DNA of 64,000 nt from assembly GCF_039531165.1 (NCBI RefSeq), contig NZ_BAAAPN010000044.1, positions 1 to 64,000 of the forward strand. Direction: 5' to 3'. A program made the position numbers and the translations under genes. Every line of letters starts with the position of its first letter. Position 1 is the stretch's first letter. Source of the DNA: Nostocoides_A vanveenii (GTDB lineage: Bacteria; Actinomycetota; Actinomycetes; Actinomycetales; Dermatophilaceae). This document shows, piece after piece, positions 56,673 through 64,000 of this stretch. The notes under the pieces were generated by a model. That model searched no databases. It worked only from the letters and a program-made list of their open reading frames with translations, and was not told the origin of the DNA.

Positions 56673-57026
56673 TCAGCTCGCTGTCACCGTCAAGGTGGCC
56701 GACCCGGTGTTCTTCCCTGCGGCGTCGAGGCAGGTCACCGTGTGCTGCCCGCTCGCCATCGCCACGGGAGTCGGTTCGGGTTCGCCGTTGTTACGCTCGA
56801 CCACAGTGGCGCCGCGCGTGTCGAGAATGCGGACCGACCCGGTGCCGACGACGCTGACGTCGTGCGTGCCCGCGGCAACCGACGGACGGTTGAGTTGGCA
56901 GCCGTCGAGGACGACTTCGATCGGAGCGACGGATGGGTCCGGCGGCGGATCGCCGCAACCACTCACCAGCACGATGAAAAGGGCCGCGCCCGCGATGGCC
57001 CCTCGTCCGAGTCGTGATCGTTGCAT
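56673..57026 (-). CDS. Small lipoprotein, unknown function
   Basis: A 117-aa exported lipoprotein. It has a basic start (MQRSRLGRG), a hydrophobic stretch and the lipobox LVSGC (Cys near residue 24), followed by a beta-rich domain with two cysteines (LDGCQLNRPSVAAGTHDVSV, QHTVTCLDAAG) that likely form a disulfide. No family is recognised. A longer frame to 57098 has Arg-rich non-signal sequence and was not used. Its upstream region carries the 22-bp repeat array. Confidence 0.65.
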   Translation of the reverse strand: MQRSRLGRGAIAGAALFIVLVSGCGDPPPDPSVAPIEVVLDGCQLNRPSVAAGTHDVSVVGTGSVRILDTRGATVVERNNGEPEPTPVAMASGQHTVTCLDAAGKNTGSATLTVTAS

Positions 57027-57098
57027 GCTCACATGGTGGCGCCGGGCGCGCCCGCCGGGATGAGTAGGAGTACTCAGCGGCCGGTTGAATCGACCCAT

Positions 57099-57191
57099 CG
57101 ACGGGCTGAACCGGCCTTTCGACGGGGCTAAACCGGCCTTTCGACGGGGCTGAACCGGCCTTTCGACGGGGCTGAACCGGCCTTTCGACGA
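57099..57191. repeat. 22-bp intergenic repeat family, locus 3 (four units)
   Basis: Four head-to-tail units with core CGACGGGGCTGAACCGG; the first lacks one G and the second has CTAAACC. They run up to the stop of the decayed phosphotransferase gene. Same family as 11491-11529 and 31036-31102. Confidence 0.9.
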
Positions 57192-57966
57192 TCACCAGTC
57201 GCGGCGCGCCCGGAGCAACTTCAGGCAGGCCGCGGTGAGGAAACGCTGGTGCGCGCGCAAGGCGGGGGTGCAGCCCGGTGGTGGCTGCTCGTCCTGACCG
57301 TGGATCAGATAGCCGAGTGCACCAGCGCATCTCCATGCAGTGCCGCAGACGCCTTCGCGGCCAGGCGCGCCAAATCGCGTCGCGCATCCGCCCCGATTGC
57401 CGGTATGCCGTCCGGCCACCCCACGCGGCCGGCCACCAGTTCGTCGATCGCCGTCAACGCGTGCTCGTCTTCGCCGATCTCCTCACCCAGCGACGCGGTC
57501 GTGATCGCGCACGCGCGCGAACCGCGAATACGCGCGACGTCGACGCAGGCCGCGGCGACCGCATCGGGGTGTCCGGGGCACCAGGGATCACCGGGCTGGA
57601 CCCCGTCGATCAGGTCCGGACGAGAACCCGCCAGTCGCCCTCGCCTCGCGTCTGGATCGCGGACGAGCCGAGGAGCCTTGGCGCACAGTTCAGTTCACCC
57701 AGTTGGGGCAGAACGTCAGCCTCCCGCGCCAGGGCGGTGACCACGTGCGGCAATGCGGGTCCACCGGCCTTGACGAAGACGCGCCGGCCGCCGTCGAGGG
57801 TGAGCACGCCGGCATACGAGCCGGTGAAGCCGGAGCGCACGGGCGGCGCGTCGGACGCGATTGCGGATCCGCAGATGGCGGCCACGCCCTCACGCACGTC
57901 GGTCGGCAGGCTCGCCCACGCGGGGCGCTCCGACGTCACGGAGTAGTCGAGAGGGACAGGCCGCAT
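57192..57966 (-). pseudogene. Aminoglycoside-phosphotransferase-like kinase, frameshifted and lacking its catalytic core
   Basis: From ATG 57966 the first frame encodes the N-lobe (GSYAGVLTLDGGRRVFVKAG, ALAREADVLPQLGELNCAPR) and ends at a TGA after VRT. The next frame continues HPDAVAAACVDVARIRGSRA and then LARLAAKASAALHGDALVHS. A third frame supplies a typical family C-terminus (GYLIHGQDEQPPPG, ALRAHQRFLTAACLKLLRAR). Between the second and third pieces the catalytic HxD...N and DxD motifs are missing, as if several dozen residues were deleted at about 57310. A frameshift plus loss of the catalytic core makes this a pseudogene. Confidence 0.7.
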
Positions 57967-58043
57967 GGTGCGAGCCTGCCACGCGGATCGCCAGCCCGGC
58001 GACCGGATGAGGCGGCCTGATCGTGCCGCCGGAAGTGCCAGGG

Positions 58044-58808
58044 TCAGGGGGTCAGGAGCTTGGCCTGGAGCGCGTCGACCTCGTCCGCCGTCCAGCCGTG
58101 CTCCCGCAGCCAGCCGTCCGCACCACCGGCGTCGGCCAGGAAACCGAGCAGCGCTTCCATCGACGCGGCCAGCGGGATCTGCTCGGCATGGTTGCGACCG
58201 GCGAGCGACTCGGCATACGGCGGCCGGCCGATCAGGCGGGCCATGATCGCCTCGAGCCGCTCGGACGTGAGGACGTAGTCCTCGACGATGACCTCGTCCG
58301 GCACACCGGCAACGGCGAGGGCAAGTCCGACCACGGTTCCGGTGCGGTCCTTGCCGGCGGCGCAGTGCACGATCGTGCCACCCGCGGCGGTGGCCACGAC
58401 GGACAGGGCCGCGGTCACTGAGTCGGGGCGGCCGGTGAGGTAGCCGCGGTAATGCTGGCTCCAGAAGCTCGCGTCCTTGACCATCTCGTGCGTGCCCGCT
58501 CGCCAGTCGTTGGCTGCGGCCCCCGCGCGGTCGTTCCGCGCCTCGGGGAAAAAGCTGTGGTGATGGTGGCGCAGCGGCGTGGCACGCAGCGGTCCGTCGC
58601 CGCTGACCTGCACCTCGGTGTTGGAGCGCAAGTCGACGATGTCGCTGACCCCGAGGCCGATCAACCGAGTGACATCGGCCCGGGAGAGGTCCTGGAGATT
58701 GTCCGAGCGGATCAGCCGGTGTGCCTGGATTCGGCCACCGTCGCGCGTGGGTAGGCCACCCATATCGCGCATATTGACGACACCGTCGAGGTCGATCCAC
58801 CGGTCCAT
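58044..58808 (-). CDS. Tyrosine-protein phosphatase-like protein (PTP/DSP fold)
   Basis: A 254-aa cytosolic phosphatase. The P-loop is HCAAGKDRTG (Cys near residue 145, Arg six residues later) as in bacterial tyrosine/serine phosphatases of the IphP/PtpB type. NMRDMGGLPTRDGGRI near residue 12 and LIRSDNL are the family's N-terminal signature. A C-terminal helical region (YAESLAGRNHAEQIPLAAS) covers the active site. Substrates could be phosphoproteins or phosphoinositides; not determinable. Its 5' region, on the same strand, contains a terminator-like hairpin and the seven-hairpin array, so expression may be controlled by RNA structure. Confidence 0.9.
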   Translation of the reverse strand: MDRWIDLDGVVNMRDMGGLPTRDGGRIQAHRLIRSDNLQDLSRADVTRLIGLGVSDIVDLRSNTEVQVSGDGPLRATPLRHHHHSFFPEARNDRAGAAANDWRAGTHEMVKDASFWSQHYRGYLTGRPDSVTAALSVVATAAGGTIVHCAAGKDRTGTVVGLALAVAGVPDEVIVEDYVLTSERLEAIMARLIGRPPYAESLAGRNHAEQIPLAASMEALLGFLADAGGADGWLREHGWTADEVDALQAKLLTP

Positions 58809-58864
58809 GCGGCCAGGCTATGCCGCGGCCACCGAGTCGCCGGTGAACGGCCGGGGAAAAGGGT

Positions 58865-58899
58865 GAGGGCCTCGGAAAGTATGAGTTTCCGAGGCCCTC
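58865..58899 (-). terminator. Terminator-like hairpin 57 bp upstream of the phosphatase start
   Basis: A perfect 14-bp stem (minus strand GAGGGCCTCGGAAA ... TTTCCGAGGCCCTC) around a seven-base loop is followed on the minus strand by ACCCTTTTCCCC. There is no T-run on the plus-strand side, so it is oriented to stop transcripts coming from the hairpin array. Confidence 0.75.
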
Positions 58900-58905
58900 G
58901 TCTGG

Positions 58906-59076
58906 TCGGGGCCGAAGCCTCGTCCAGATGATCGAGACCGAAGTCTCGATCGTGATCTCGACCGGAGTCGAGATCGGGTGCCGTCGGCCGAAGCCGCCGG
59001 CGTCGAGCTGGGCCGTAGCCCTGCTCGTGATCAGCGCCGAAGCGCCGATCTCGTTGACACGAAACACGTTTCGCGT
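58906..59076 (-). ncRNA. Array of seven short hairpins, mostly C(UNCG)G tetraloops: candidate structured leader or small RNA
   Basis: Read on the minus strand from 59076 down, seven consecutive stems of 6-9 bp have loop centres near 59066, 59039, 59015, 58990, 58964, 58940 and 58914, that is every 24-27 nt. Loops are CGTG, TTCG, TACG, TTCG, TCCG, TTCG, TTCG; the last six are UNCG loops closed by C-G, the most stable RNA tetraloops. Stem sequences differ (for example GATCGAGAC, GATCTCGAC, GCCGGCGGC, GAGCAGGGC, GATCGGCGC on the 5' side) while pairing is kept, apart from single mismatches or a G-U. A terminator hairpin follows. A TTGTTC/TAGAAA promoter-like pair lies near 59140-59170. Overlapping frames on either strand lack protein character. 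Confidence 0.55.
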
Positions 59077-59296
59077 CCGAATCCGACCCGGAGGCCTGAT
59101 CCTGTCGCGTTCACCCGGAGGTGATGGCGATGGGATATTTCTATGTCACGCCGGGGGTTGGAACAAGGCTTAGCGGCGAGCAATTGTGAAAATCTTTCCG
59201 GCCACGGCGTGTCGCACTGGACACGCCGAGGCCCGCGATGTTCGTGGGGTTTCGGGGTGGCGCGGGTGTCACCGGGGGCCTGGGAGAATCGCCCGT

Positions 59297-60523
59297 ATGC
59301 CGCCCAGCGCCCTTCCCGACGGCGCCGCGCCGCCCGCCGATGGCCGGCTGCCTCGGGCCGCGCTGGCGGAGGTCGGTCGGCGCACCTTCGGCGCCTATGT
59401 CCACGTGCCCTTTTGCCGGGTCCGGTGCGGCTATTGCGATTTCAACACCTATGCCCCGGGTGAATTGGCCGGCTCGGCGAGCGCGCCCGCGACCTACCTG
59501 GACGCGCTGGCGCGGGAGATCGACCTCGCCGCGGCCGTGCTCGCCGAGGCACCGGGGCGACCGCCCCTGCACAGCGTCTTCGTCGGTGGCGGCACTCCGA
59601 CGCTGCTGCCCGCGCGCGACCTGGTCGGCATCCTCGACCGACTCCGCCGCGTGTGGCCGCTGACTGCCGACGCCGAGGTGACCACCGAGGCCAACCCCGA
59701 TTCAGTCAGCCCCGAGAGTTTGGCGGCGCTGGCGCAGGGCGGTTTCACGCGCGTCAGTTTCGGGATGCAGTCGGCAGTGCCGCATGTCCTGGCCACCCTC
59801 GAACGCACCCACGACCCCGCCCGAGTCGGCGTTGCCGTCGATGCGGCGCGGGCTGCCGGCCTGGAGGTCAGTCTCGACGTGATCTATGGCACGCCGGGCG
59901 AATCCTTAGCCGACTGGCGCACCAGTCTCGATGCAGCGATCGCCCTTGCGCCACAGCACATCTCGGCCTACGCACTGGTGGTCGAGGACGGGACCAAACT
60001 CGCGGCCCAAGTGCGGCGCGGGGTCGTGACAATGCCCGACGACGACGACGAAGCGGACAAATATGAACTCGCCGACGCCCTCCTCAGCGTCGCCGGCTAC
60101 GACTGGTACGAAGTCAGCAACTTCGCGCGCGCGGGCGCGGCGTGCCGCCACAACCTCGCCTACTGGCGCGGCGGGGAGTGGTGGGGCCTCGGGCCTGGCG
60201 CCCACAGTCATATCGGCGGGGTGCGCTGGTGGAATGTCAAGCATCCCGGGGCGTATGCCGACCGGCTGGCCGCCGGCGCATCCCCGGCCCACGCGCGCGA
60301 GACGCTCACCGCCGACCAGCGGGCTGACGAGGCCATCCTCCTCGGCGTGCGGCTGCGGGAGGGACTGGGAGTGGAGGCGTTGAGCGATGCCGGGCGCGCC
60401 GCCATACCGGCGCTGGTCGAGGACGATCTGGTGGTGGCCGGCGAGGACCGCGTCGTCCTGACGCTGCGCGGCCGGCTGCTCGCCGACACCGTCGTGCGCC
60501 GGCTGCTCGGCTACGCCGGCTGA
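59297..60523 (+). CDS. hemW: Radical SAM heme chaperone HemW (coproporphyrinogen-oxidase-like)
   Basis: A 408-aa radical SAM protein. The cluster motif is CRVRCGYCDFNT near residue 40, followed by GGGTPTLL, EANPDSV, and GMQSAVPHVLATLERTHDP. It lacks the extra N-terminal features of true HemN and matches HemW, which binds and delivers heme. The C-terminal domain has LAYWRGGEWWGLGPGAHSHI and DEAILLGVRLREGLG. Synteny with DUF3097, hrcA and dnaJ is typical of actinobacteria. Start ATG 59297, with a GAGAAT -10-like element 12 bases upstream, suggests a leaderless transcript. Confidence 0.93.
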   Translation: MPPSALPDGAAPPADGRLPRAALAEVGRRTFGAYVHVPFCRVRCGYCDFNTYAPGELAGSASAPATYLDALAREIDLAAAVLAEAPGRPPLHSVFVGGGTPTLLPARDLVGILDRLRRVWPLTADAEVTTEANPDSVSPESLAALAQGGFTRVSFGMQSAVPHVLATLERTHDPARVGVAVDAARAAGLEVSLDVIYGTPGESLADWRTSLDAAIALAPQHISAYALVVEDGTKLAAQVRRGVVTMPDDDDEADKYELADALLSVAGYDWYEVSNFARAGAACRHNLAYWRGGEWWGLGPGAHSHIGGVRWWNVKHPGAYADRLAAGASPAHARETLTADQRADEAILLGVRLREGLGVEALSDAGRAAIPALVEDDLVVAGEDRVVLTLRGRLLADTVVRRLLGYAG

Positions 60524-60550
60524 GCCTCCGCGAAGCACCCACAGACGCGA

Positions 60551-60580
60551 CCGCGCCCCGAGCCGATGGGCTCGGGGCGC
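60551..60580. terminator. Bidirectional terminator between hemW and the DUF4870 gene
   Basis: CGCGCCCCGAGCC pairs with GGCTCGGGGCGCG around a four-base loop, between two convergent genes. Confidence 0.85.
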
Positions 60581-60592
60581 GGCGCGGACGGG

Positions 60593-61117
60593 CTACTTGA
60601 TGAACTTGATCGCGAACGGCGGGTTGTACCACTCGCCGTTGCTCGCCTTCGAGGCGGCAATCAGGTGGACGATGAGCGCCCAGATGCAGATGAGCGGGTA
60701 CGTGACGAACCCGATGAGCAGGAACATCAGGGGCAGCGAGATGAGCAGGCCGATCCCGGCGGTGATCTGCACGTTGAGGGAGTTCGCGGCATTCTGCCGC
60801 ACGAACGGCCCGCGGTCCTTGTACATGAAGTAGATCCCCAGCGACGCGAAGAAGCCCAGCGTGCCCGCGGACAGCACGAAAAGCGCTGCCGGGATCAGGT
60901 GCGCGAGCATGCCCCAGTTGCGTTCTTGGGCCGGCGTCATCGGGTCGGTGCCGCCGATGGAGCCGACGGTGCGCTCGAAGGCGGTCTGTCCGGCGGGCGC
61001 CTGGTAGGTCATGGGCGGCGGGGTCGTCCCCGCCGGCGACTGGGTGCCCCACGGCGAGTCGGTGGTGGGCGATTGATAGCTCGGGTAGACCGGGTCGCCC
61101 TGCGGATTCTGGGTCAT
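60593..61117 (-). CDS. DUF4870 membrane protein
   Basis: A 174-aa protein with a Pro/Gln/Thr-rich cytoplasmic N-terminus (about 60 residues). The DUF4870 region follows: QERNWGMLAHLIPAALFVLS, LGFFASLGIYFMYKDRGPFV and RQNAANSLNVQITAGIGLLI, then LPLMFLLIGFVTYPLICIWA, giving three or four helices. The RQNAANSLNVQIT motif is characteristic. Function unknown; it is often found singly in actinobacteria. AAGGGG precedes the ATG. Confidence 0.88.
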   Translation of the reverse strand: MTQNPQGDPVYPSYQSPTTDSPWGTQSPAGTTPPPMTYQAPAGQTAFERTVGSIGGTDPMTPAQERNWGMLAHLIPAALFVLSAGTLGFFASLGIYFMYKDRGPFVRQNAANSLNVQITAGIGLLISLPLMFLLIGFVTYPLICIWALIVHLIAASKASNGEWYNPPFAIKFIK

Positions 61118-61281
61118 GGTCTTCTGCTGTCCCCTTCGGTGACACGAGCCGGAGCATTTCCCCGGATGTTGTCTCGTTCGCTCCAGTCAACCGCACGAAT
61201 CCGGCGAATTCTTCCCGATCCAGCTCGGTCTGGGGTTCGTCACGGGTGCGCTCAGGGTCCACCCTCAGGTCGCCGGCCGCC

Positions 61282-62139
61282 TCAGCCGCCGACGGTCACG
61301 AAGTCGATCAGTTCCTCGACCCGGCCCGAGAAGCTCGGCTCCAGATCGGCATAGGTACGCACGCGGGAGAGCAGGTGCTTCCACACCAGTCCGATGTCCT
61401 CGGTGGACGTCTGCGGCAGCCCCAGTGCCGCGGCGATCCCCGCCTTCCAGTCGGTCCCCTTCGGGATCACCGGCCAGCGTGGCAGACCGACCCGCTCGGG
61501 CCGGATCGCTTGCCAGACATCGACATAGGGGTGGCCGACGATGTGCACGCGGTCACCGCCGAAGCGCGCTTCGGCGGCCGCGACCAGGCGGCTCTCCTTG
61601 CTGCCGGCCACGAGATGGTCCACGAGAACCCCGGCCCGGGCCTGCGGGGTGGGGCCGAAGTCGGCGAGTGCGGCCGCGAGATCGTCCACGCCGTGCAGCA
61701 CCTCGACGACCACGCCTTCGACGCGCAGGTCGTGGCCCCAGACCTTTTCGACGAGTTCGGCGTCGTGGGTGCCCTCGACGAAGATCCGCGAGGCAGCGGC
61801 GACCCGGGCGCGTGCGCCGGGCACGGCGACCGAGCCGCTGGCGGACCGCAGCGGAGCCTTCGGTGCGGCTGCCGCGGGGGCCGGGGGGAGCAGGCATACG
61901 GGCCGGCCGTCGATGAGGAAGCCGGGCCCGAGCGGGAAGGCGCGGACCACGCCACGGCGGTCCTCTAGGCGCACGACGCGCCGACCGCCGATTGTCTCGA
62001 CGGCCGTCACCGCGCCGACCCAGCCGGTCTCGACCTCTTCGACGACCATGCCGATCTCGGTCGCGACATCCGTGGTGCGTCCCCGGGGCGGGCGGCGCCA
62101 GTCGCCGCTGAGCACGTCATGTCCGTAGCGGTCGCTCAC
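61282..62139 (-). CDS. DUF3097 family protein
   Basis: A 285-aa actinobacterial protein. The N-terminus is MSDRYGHDVLSGDWRRP, then a WVGAVTAVE...VVRLEDRRGVVRAFPLG barrel-like part. The conserved core is RIFVEGTHDAELVEKVWGHD, VEVLHGVDDLAA and RAGVLVDHLVAGSKESRL, with VHIVGHPYVDVWQAI. The EGTHDAE and GVLVDH...GSKES pattern resembles a TOPRIM-like fold (Glu, then DxD-like residues). That comparison is my inference; the family has no assigned function. It sits, as usual, between hemW and hrcA, divergent from hrcA. Confidence 0.9.
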   Translation of the reverse strand: MSDRYGHDVLSGDWRRPPRGRTTDVATEIGMVVEEVETGWVGAVTAVETIGGRRVVRLEDRRGVVRAFPLGPGFLIDGRPVCLLPPAPAAAAPKAPLRSASGSVAVPGARARVAAASRIFVEGTHDAELVEKVWGHDLRVEGVVVEVLHGVDDLAAALADFGPTPQARAGVLVDHLVAGSKESRLVAAAEARFGGDRVHIVGHPYVDVWQAIRPERVGLPRWPVIPKGTDWKAGIAAALGLPQTSTEDIGLVWKHLLSRVRTYADLEPSFSGRVEELIDFVTVGG

Positions 62140-62230
62140 CGCGGCACCCTAAGCGAGCCCACGCTCGAGCGGCCGCAGACGCGCCGGGTCGGCCTGGCGA
62201 GCGTGCCTGTCCCTCGCGCTGGACGTAGGA

Positions 62231-62257
62231 TTGGCACTCGACACCGGTGAGTGCCAG
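62231..62257 (+). promoter_or_regulatory. CIRCE operator and promoter of hrcA-dnaJ
   Basis: TTGGCACTC-N9-GAGTGCCAG matches the HrcA-binding CIRCE element (TTAGCACTC-N9-GAGTGCTAA), with the outer bases changed. TAGGAT at 62226-62231 just upstream is a likely -10. This predicts heat-inducible, HrcA-repressed transcription. Confidence 0.92.
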
Positions 62258-62278
62258 CAGCGTGAGGAGGTGACCGGT

Positions 62279-63301
62279 ATGCAGGATCGTCGCCTGGCCG
62301 TGCTCGGCGCGATCGTCCAGGACTATGTGTCCACCAGCGAGCCGGTCGGCTCCAAATCCCTGCTCGAGCGCCATCAGCTCGGCGTCTCGGCAGCGACCAT
62401 CCGCAATGACATGGCGGCGCTGGAGGAGGACGGGTTGATCGTCGCCCCACACACGAGCGCTGGGCGGATCCCGACCGACGCGGGCTATCGGTTGTTTGTC
62501 GACCGGCTGCTCGCGATCAAGCCGATGAGCCGGGCCGAGCAGGCGGCCATCGCCGAGTTCCTTTCCGGCGCAGTGGATCTCGATGATGTCGTGGATCGGA
62601 CGGTGCGACTGCTGGCGTCCTTGACCCGGCAGGTCGCCGTCATGCAGTACCCGTCGTTGACCCGCTCCGACGTGCGGCACATCGAGCTGGTTCCCGTCGG
62701 CGAGGCGCGCCTGATGTTGGTGCTGATCACCACGACCGGGCGGGTGGAGCAGCGCACCATCGAGGTCGCTCGTGAGGCCGTCGCCGACGAGGATCTCGTG
62801 GCCCGCCTGCGCGCAGGCATCAACGCGACGGCCAGCGGCCGGCGCCTCGGTGAGGCGGCGGCCGCGTTGTCGGTGCTGCCCGATTCCTTCGCCCCCAGCG
62901 AGCGGGATGTCGTGCGCCGGGTCATCGGGGCACTCGATGAGGCCCTCATCGAGGAGCGCGAGGAGCGGGTGGTGATGGCCGGGACGGCCAATCTCGCCCG
63001 CCGGCCGGGCGACTTCCCAGCCACTCTGGAGCCGGTGCTCGATGCGCTGGAACAACATGTCGTGCTACTCCGTTTGCTATCGACGGCGGAAGGCGGCCAG
63101 CAGCACATCGCCGTGCGCATCGGCCACGAGAACCCCGTGACGGGCCTGCAGTCCACCTCGATGGTGACCACCGGCTATGGCACGGGCGGTGACCTGGTCG
63201 GCGGGCTCGGCGTGCTGGGGCCCACCCGGATGGACTACCCGGCCAGCATGGCCGCGGTCCGGGCGGTCGCGGCATACGTCTCGGCGCTGCTCACCCAATG
63301 A
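62279..63301 (+). CDS. hrcA: Heat-inducible transcription repressor HrcA
   Basis: This 340-aa repressor binds CIRCE elements and is kept active by GroEL. The N-terminal winged helix is QDRRLAVLGAIVQDYVSTSE, SVGSKSLLERHQLGVSAATI-like in order (PVGSKSLLERHQLGVSAATI), then RNDMAALEEDGLIVAPHTSA. GRIPTDAGYRLFVDRLL follows. The GAF-like dimerisation domain ends with GPTRMDYPASMAAVRAVAAY. Start ATG 62279 follows GAGGAGG. The CIRCE in its own promoter shows autoregulation, and dnaJ follows 35 bp later. Confidence 0.95.
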   Translation: MQDRRLAVLGAIVQDYVSTSEPVGSKSLLERHQLGVSAATIRNDMAALEEDGLIVAPHTSAGRIPTDAGYRLFVDRLLAIKPMSRAEQAAIAEFLSGAVDLDDVVDRTVRLLASLTRQVAVMQYPSLTRSDVRHIELVPVGEARLMLVLITTTGRVEQRTIEVAREAVADEDLVARLRAGINATASGRRLGEAAAALSVLPDSFAPSERDVVRRVIGALDEALIEEREERVVMAGTANLARRPGDFPATLEPVLDALEQHVVLLRLLSTAEGGQQHIAVRIGHENPVTGLQSTSMVTTGYGTGGDLVGGLGVLGPTRMDYPASMAAVRAVAAYVSALLTQ

Positions 63302-63336
63302 CGAACTGACCCACTCACCGAATCCAGAAGGCCACT

Positions 63337-64000
63337 GTGAACGACTACTACGCGGACCTCGGGGTCGCGCGGGACGCGACGCCCGAGCAGATCAAGTCCG
63401 CCTATCGCAAGCTGGCGCGCAAGCTGCACCCGGACGTCAACCCCGGCGCGGAGGCCGAGGAGCAGTTCAAGAAGGTTTCGCAGGCCTATGACGTCCTCTC
63501 GGACGCCGACAAGCGGCGCAACTACGACATGGGCGCCGACCCCTACGGTGGGCAGAGCGGCGGGTTCGGGCAGGGCTTCTCCTTCAGCGACATCATGGAC
63601 GCCTTCTTCGGCGGCGCCGCAGCCGGTGGGCCGGGGCGCGGACCGCGCCCGCGGTCGGCGCGGGGTCAGGACGGCCTCGTGCGGCTGCCGATCGACCTCG
63701 GGCTCGCGGTCTTCGGCGGGGAGAAGGAGTTGACCGTCGAGACGGCCGCGCGGTGCGGAACGTGCAGCGGGGACGGATCGCAGCCGGGCACCGGCCGGCG
63801 CACCTGTGATGTGTGCGGTGGGCGCGGCGAGATCCAGCAGGTGCAGCGCAGCTTCCTCGGCCAGGTGATGACCAGCCGGCCGTGCAATGCCTGCCAGGGC
63901 TTCGGTGAGGTGATCACCCATCCGTGCTTCGAATGCTCCGGTCAGGGGCGCGTGCGCACCCAGCGCACTATGACGATCAAGATCCCCGGTGGAGTCGACA
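63337..64000 (+). CDS. dnaJ: Chaperone DnaJ (Hsp40), 5' part, runs off the window
   Basis: Co-chaperone stimulating DnaK. The J domain is at the N-terminus (DYYADLGVARDATPEQIKSA, YRKLARKLHPDVNPG with the HPD triad near residue 33). A Gly/Phe-rich region (GGQSGGFGQGFSFSDIMDAF) follows. The first zinc-binding repeats are complete: CGTCSGDGS, CDVCGGRG, CNACQGFG, CFECSGQG. The substrate domain begins TMTIKIPGGVD at the window's edge. Start GTG 63337. The hrcA-dnaJ order identifies the DnaJ2-type paralogue common in actinobacteria rather than the dnaK-operon copy. Confidence 0.95.
   Translation, partial: MNDYYADLGVARDATPEQIKSAYRKLARKLHPDVNPGAEAEEQFKKVSQAYDVLSDADKRRNYDMGADPYGGQSGGFGQGFSFSDIMDAFFGGAAAGGPGRGPRPRSARGQDGLVRLPIDLGLAVFGGEKELTVETAARCGTCSGDGSQPGTGRRTCDVCGGRGEIQQVQRSFLGQVMTSRPCNACQGFGEVITHPCFECSGQGRVRTQRTMTIKIPGGVD

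Noticed and set aside
57099..57191. CRISPR or rho-independent terminator array from the 22-bp repeats
   Set aside because: Head-to-tail units without spacers, and no strong hairpin plus T-run within a unit.
58906..59076. tRNA or known riboswitch
   Set aside because: No cloverleaf, no TTC-loop consensus, and the uniform short hairpins do not match a riboswitch class I know.
58928..59173. Possible 81-aa protein over the hairpin array, and a 485-codon frame on the opposite strand
   Set aside because: Neither shows protein-like composition, and the regular inverted repeats explain the sequence better. The minus-strand frame runs through the phosphatase gene in the wrong phase.

Overview
This is 64 kb of a high-GC (roughly 70%) actinobacterial chromosome. 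Mycothione reductase, an actinobacterial lexA / LysM-protein / nrdR / nrdJ block, DUF3097 beside hemW and hrcA, TAGGGT-like promoters with leaderless starts and many GTG starts all point that way. Overall gene content resembles Micrococcales such as the Intrasporangiaceae/Dermatophilaceae; that family placement is an inference, not something the sequence proves. Most of the window is core metabolism and housekeeping. No CRISPR array, prophage, rRNA or tRNA was seen.

Layout. 0-7 kb: an IS630-type transposase end beside a truncated deacetylase-like gene, a secreted CocE-type hydrolase, a biotin carboxylase/BCCP subunit, an aldo-keto reductase, and two decayed secreted-protein genes. 7-15 kb: MoxR ATPase and its vWA partner, mycothione reductase, and a MerR-controlled acyl-CoA dehydrogenase/carboxyltransferase operon. 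15-23.2 kb: a decayed secreted protein, then a tightly overlapping redox operon (GltD-like flavo-iron-sulfur protein, pyruvate:ferredoxin oxidoreductase, dihydroorotate-dehydrogenase-like protein), then maf. 23.2-30 kb: leuS with a Leu-rich leader peptide and attenuator, and comEA-comEC. 30-37.3 kb: a LysR regulator, a sirtuin, and the DNA-damage/dNTP block lexA, LysM protein, nrdR, nrdJ with recognisable SOS and NrdR boxes. 37.3-45.2 kb: a broken ECF sigma factor with an intact partner gene, kbl-tdh for threonine degradation, several small oxidoreductases and hydrolases, and a less GC-rich lipoprotein/secreted-protein pair. 45.4-55 kb: dinG, holA, rpsT, a Cys-rich two-gene unit of unknown function, an epimerase, an M48 protease-PemK pair, and lepA. 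55-58 kb: a decayed transporter, small membrane and lipoprotein genes, and a decayed phosphotransferase. 58-64 kb: a tyrosine-phosphatase-like gene with an unusual hairpin-array leader, hemW, DUF4870, DUF3097, hrcA with CIRCE, and the start of dnaJ.

Main points of interest. (1) Between hemW and the phosphatase gene, about 180 bp fold on the minus strand into seven consecutive short hairpins spaced about 25 nt apart. Six of them have C(UNCG)G tetraloops, although their stem sequences differ. The array ends in a terminator-like hairpin just upstream of the phosphatase start. This is the best candidate for an undescribed RNA element. (2) The octamer GTATGCCG/CGGCATAC occurs about 55 times against an expectation of two or three, in several reading frames, sometimes at the cost of a rare ATA codon. 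(3) Peripheral genes (secreted proteins, a sigma factor, a transporter, a kinase) are repeatedly broken by stops, frameshifts or deletion, while the core genes are intact.
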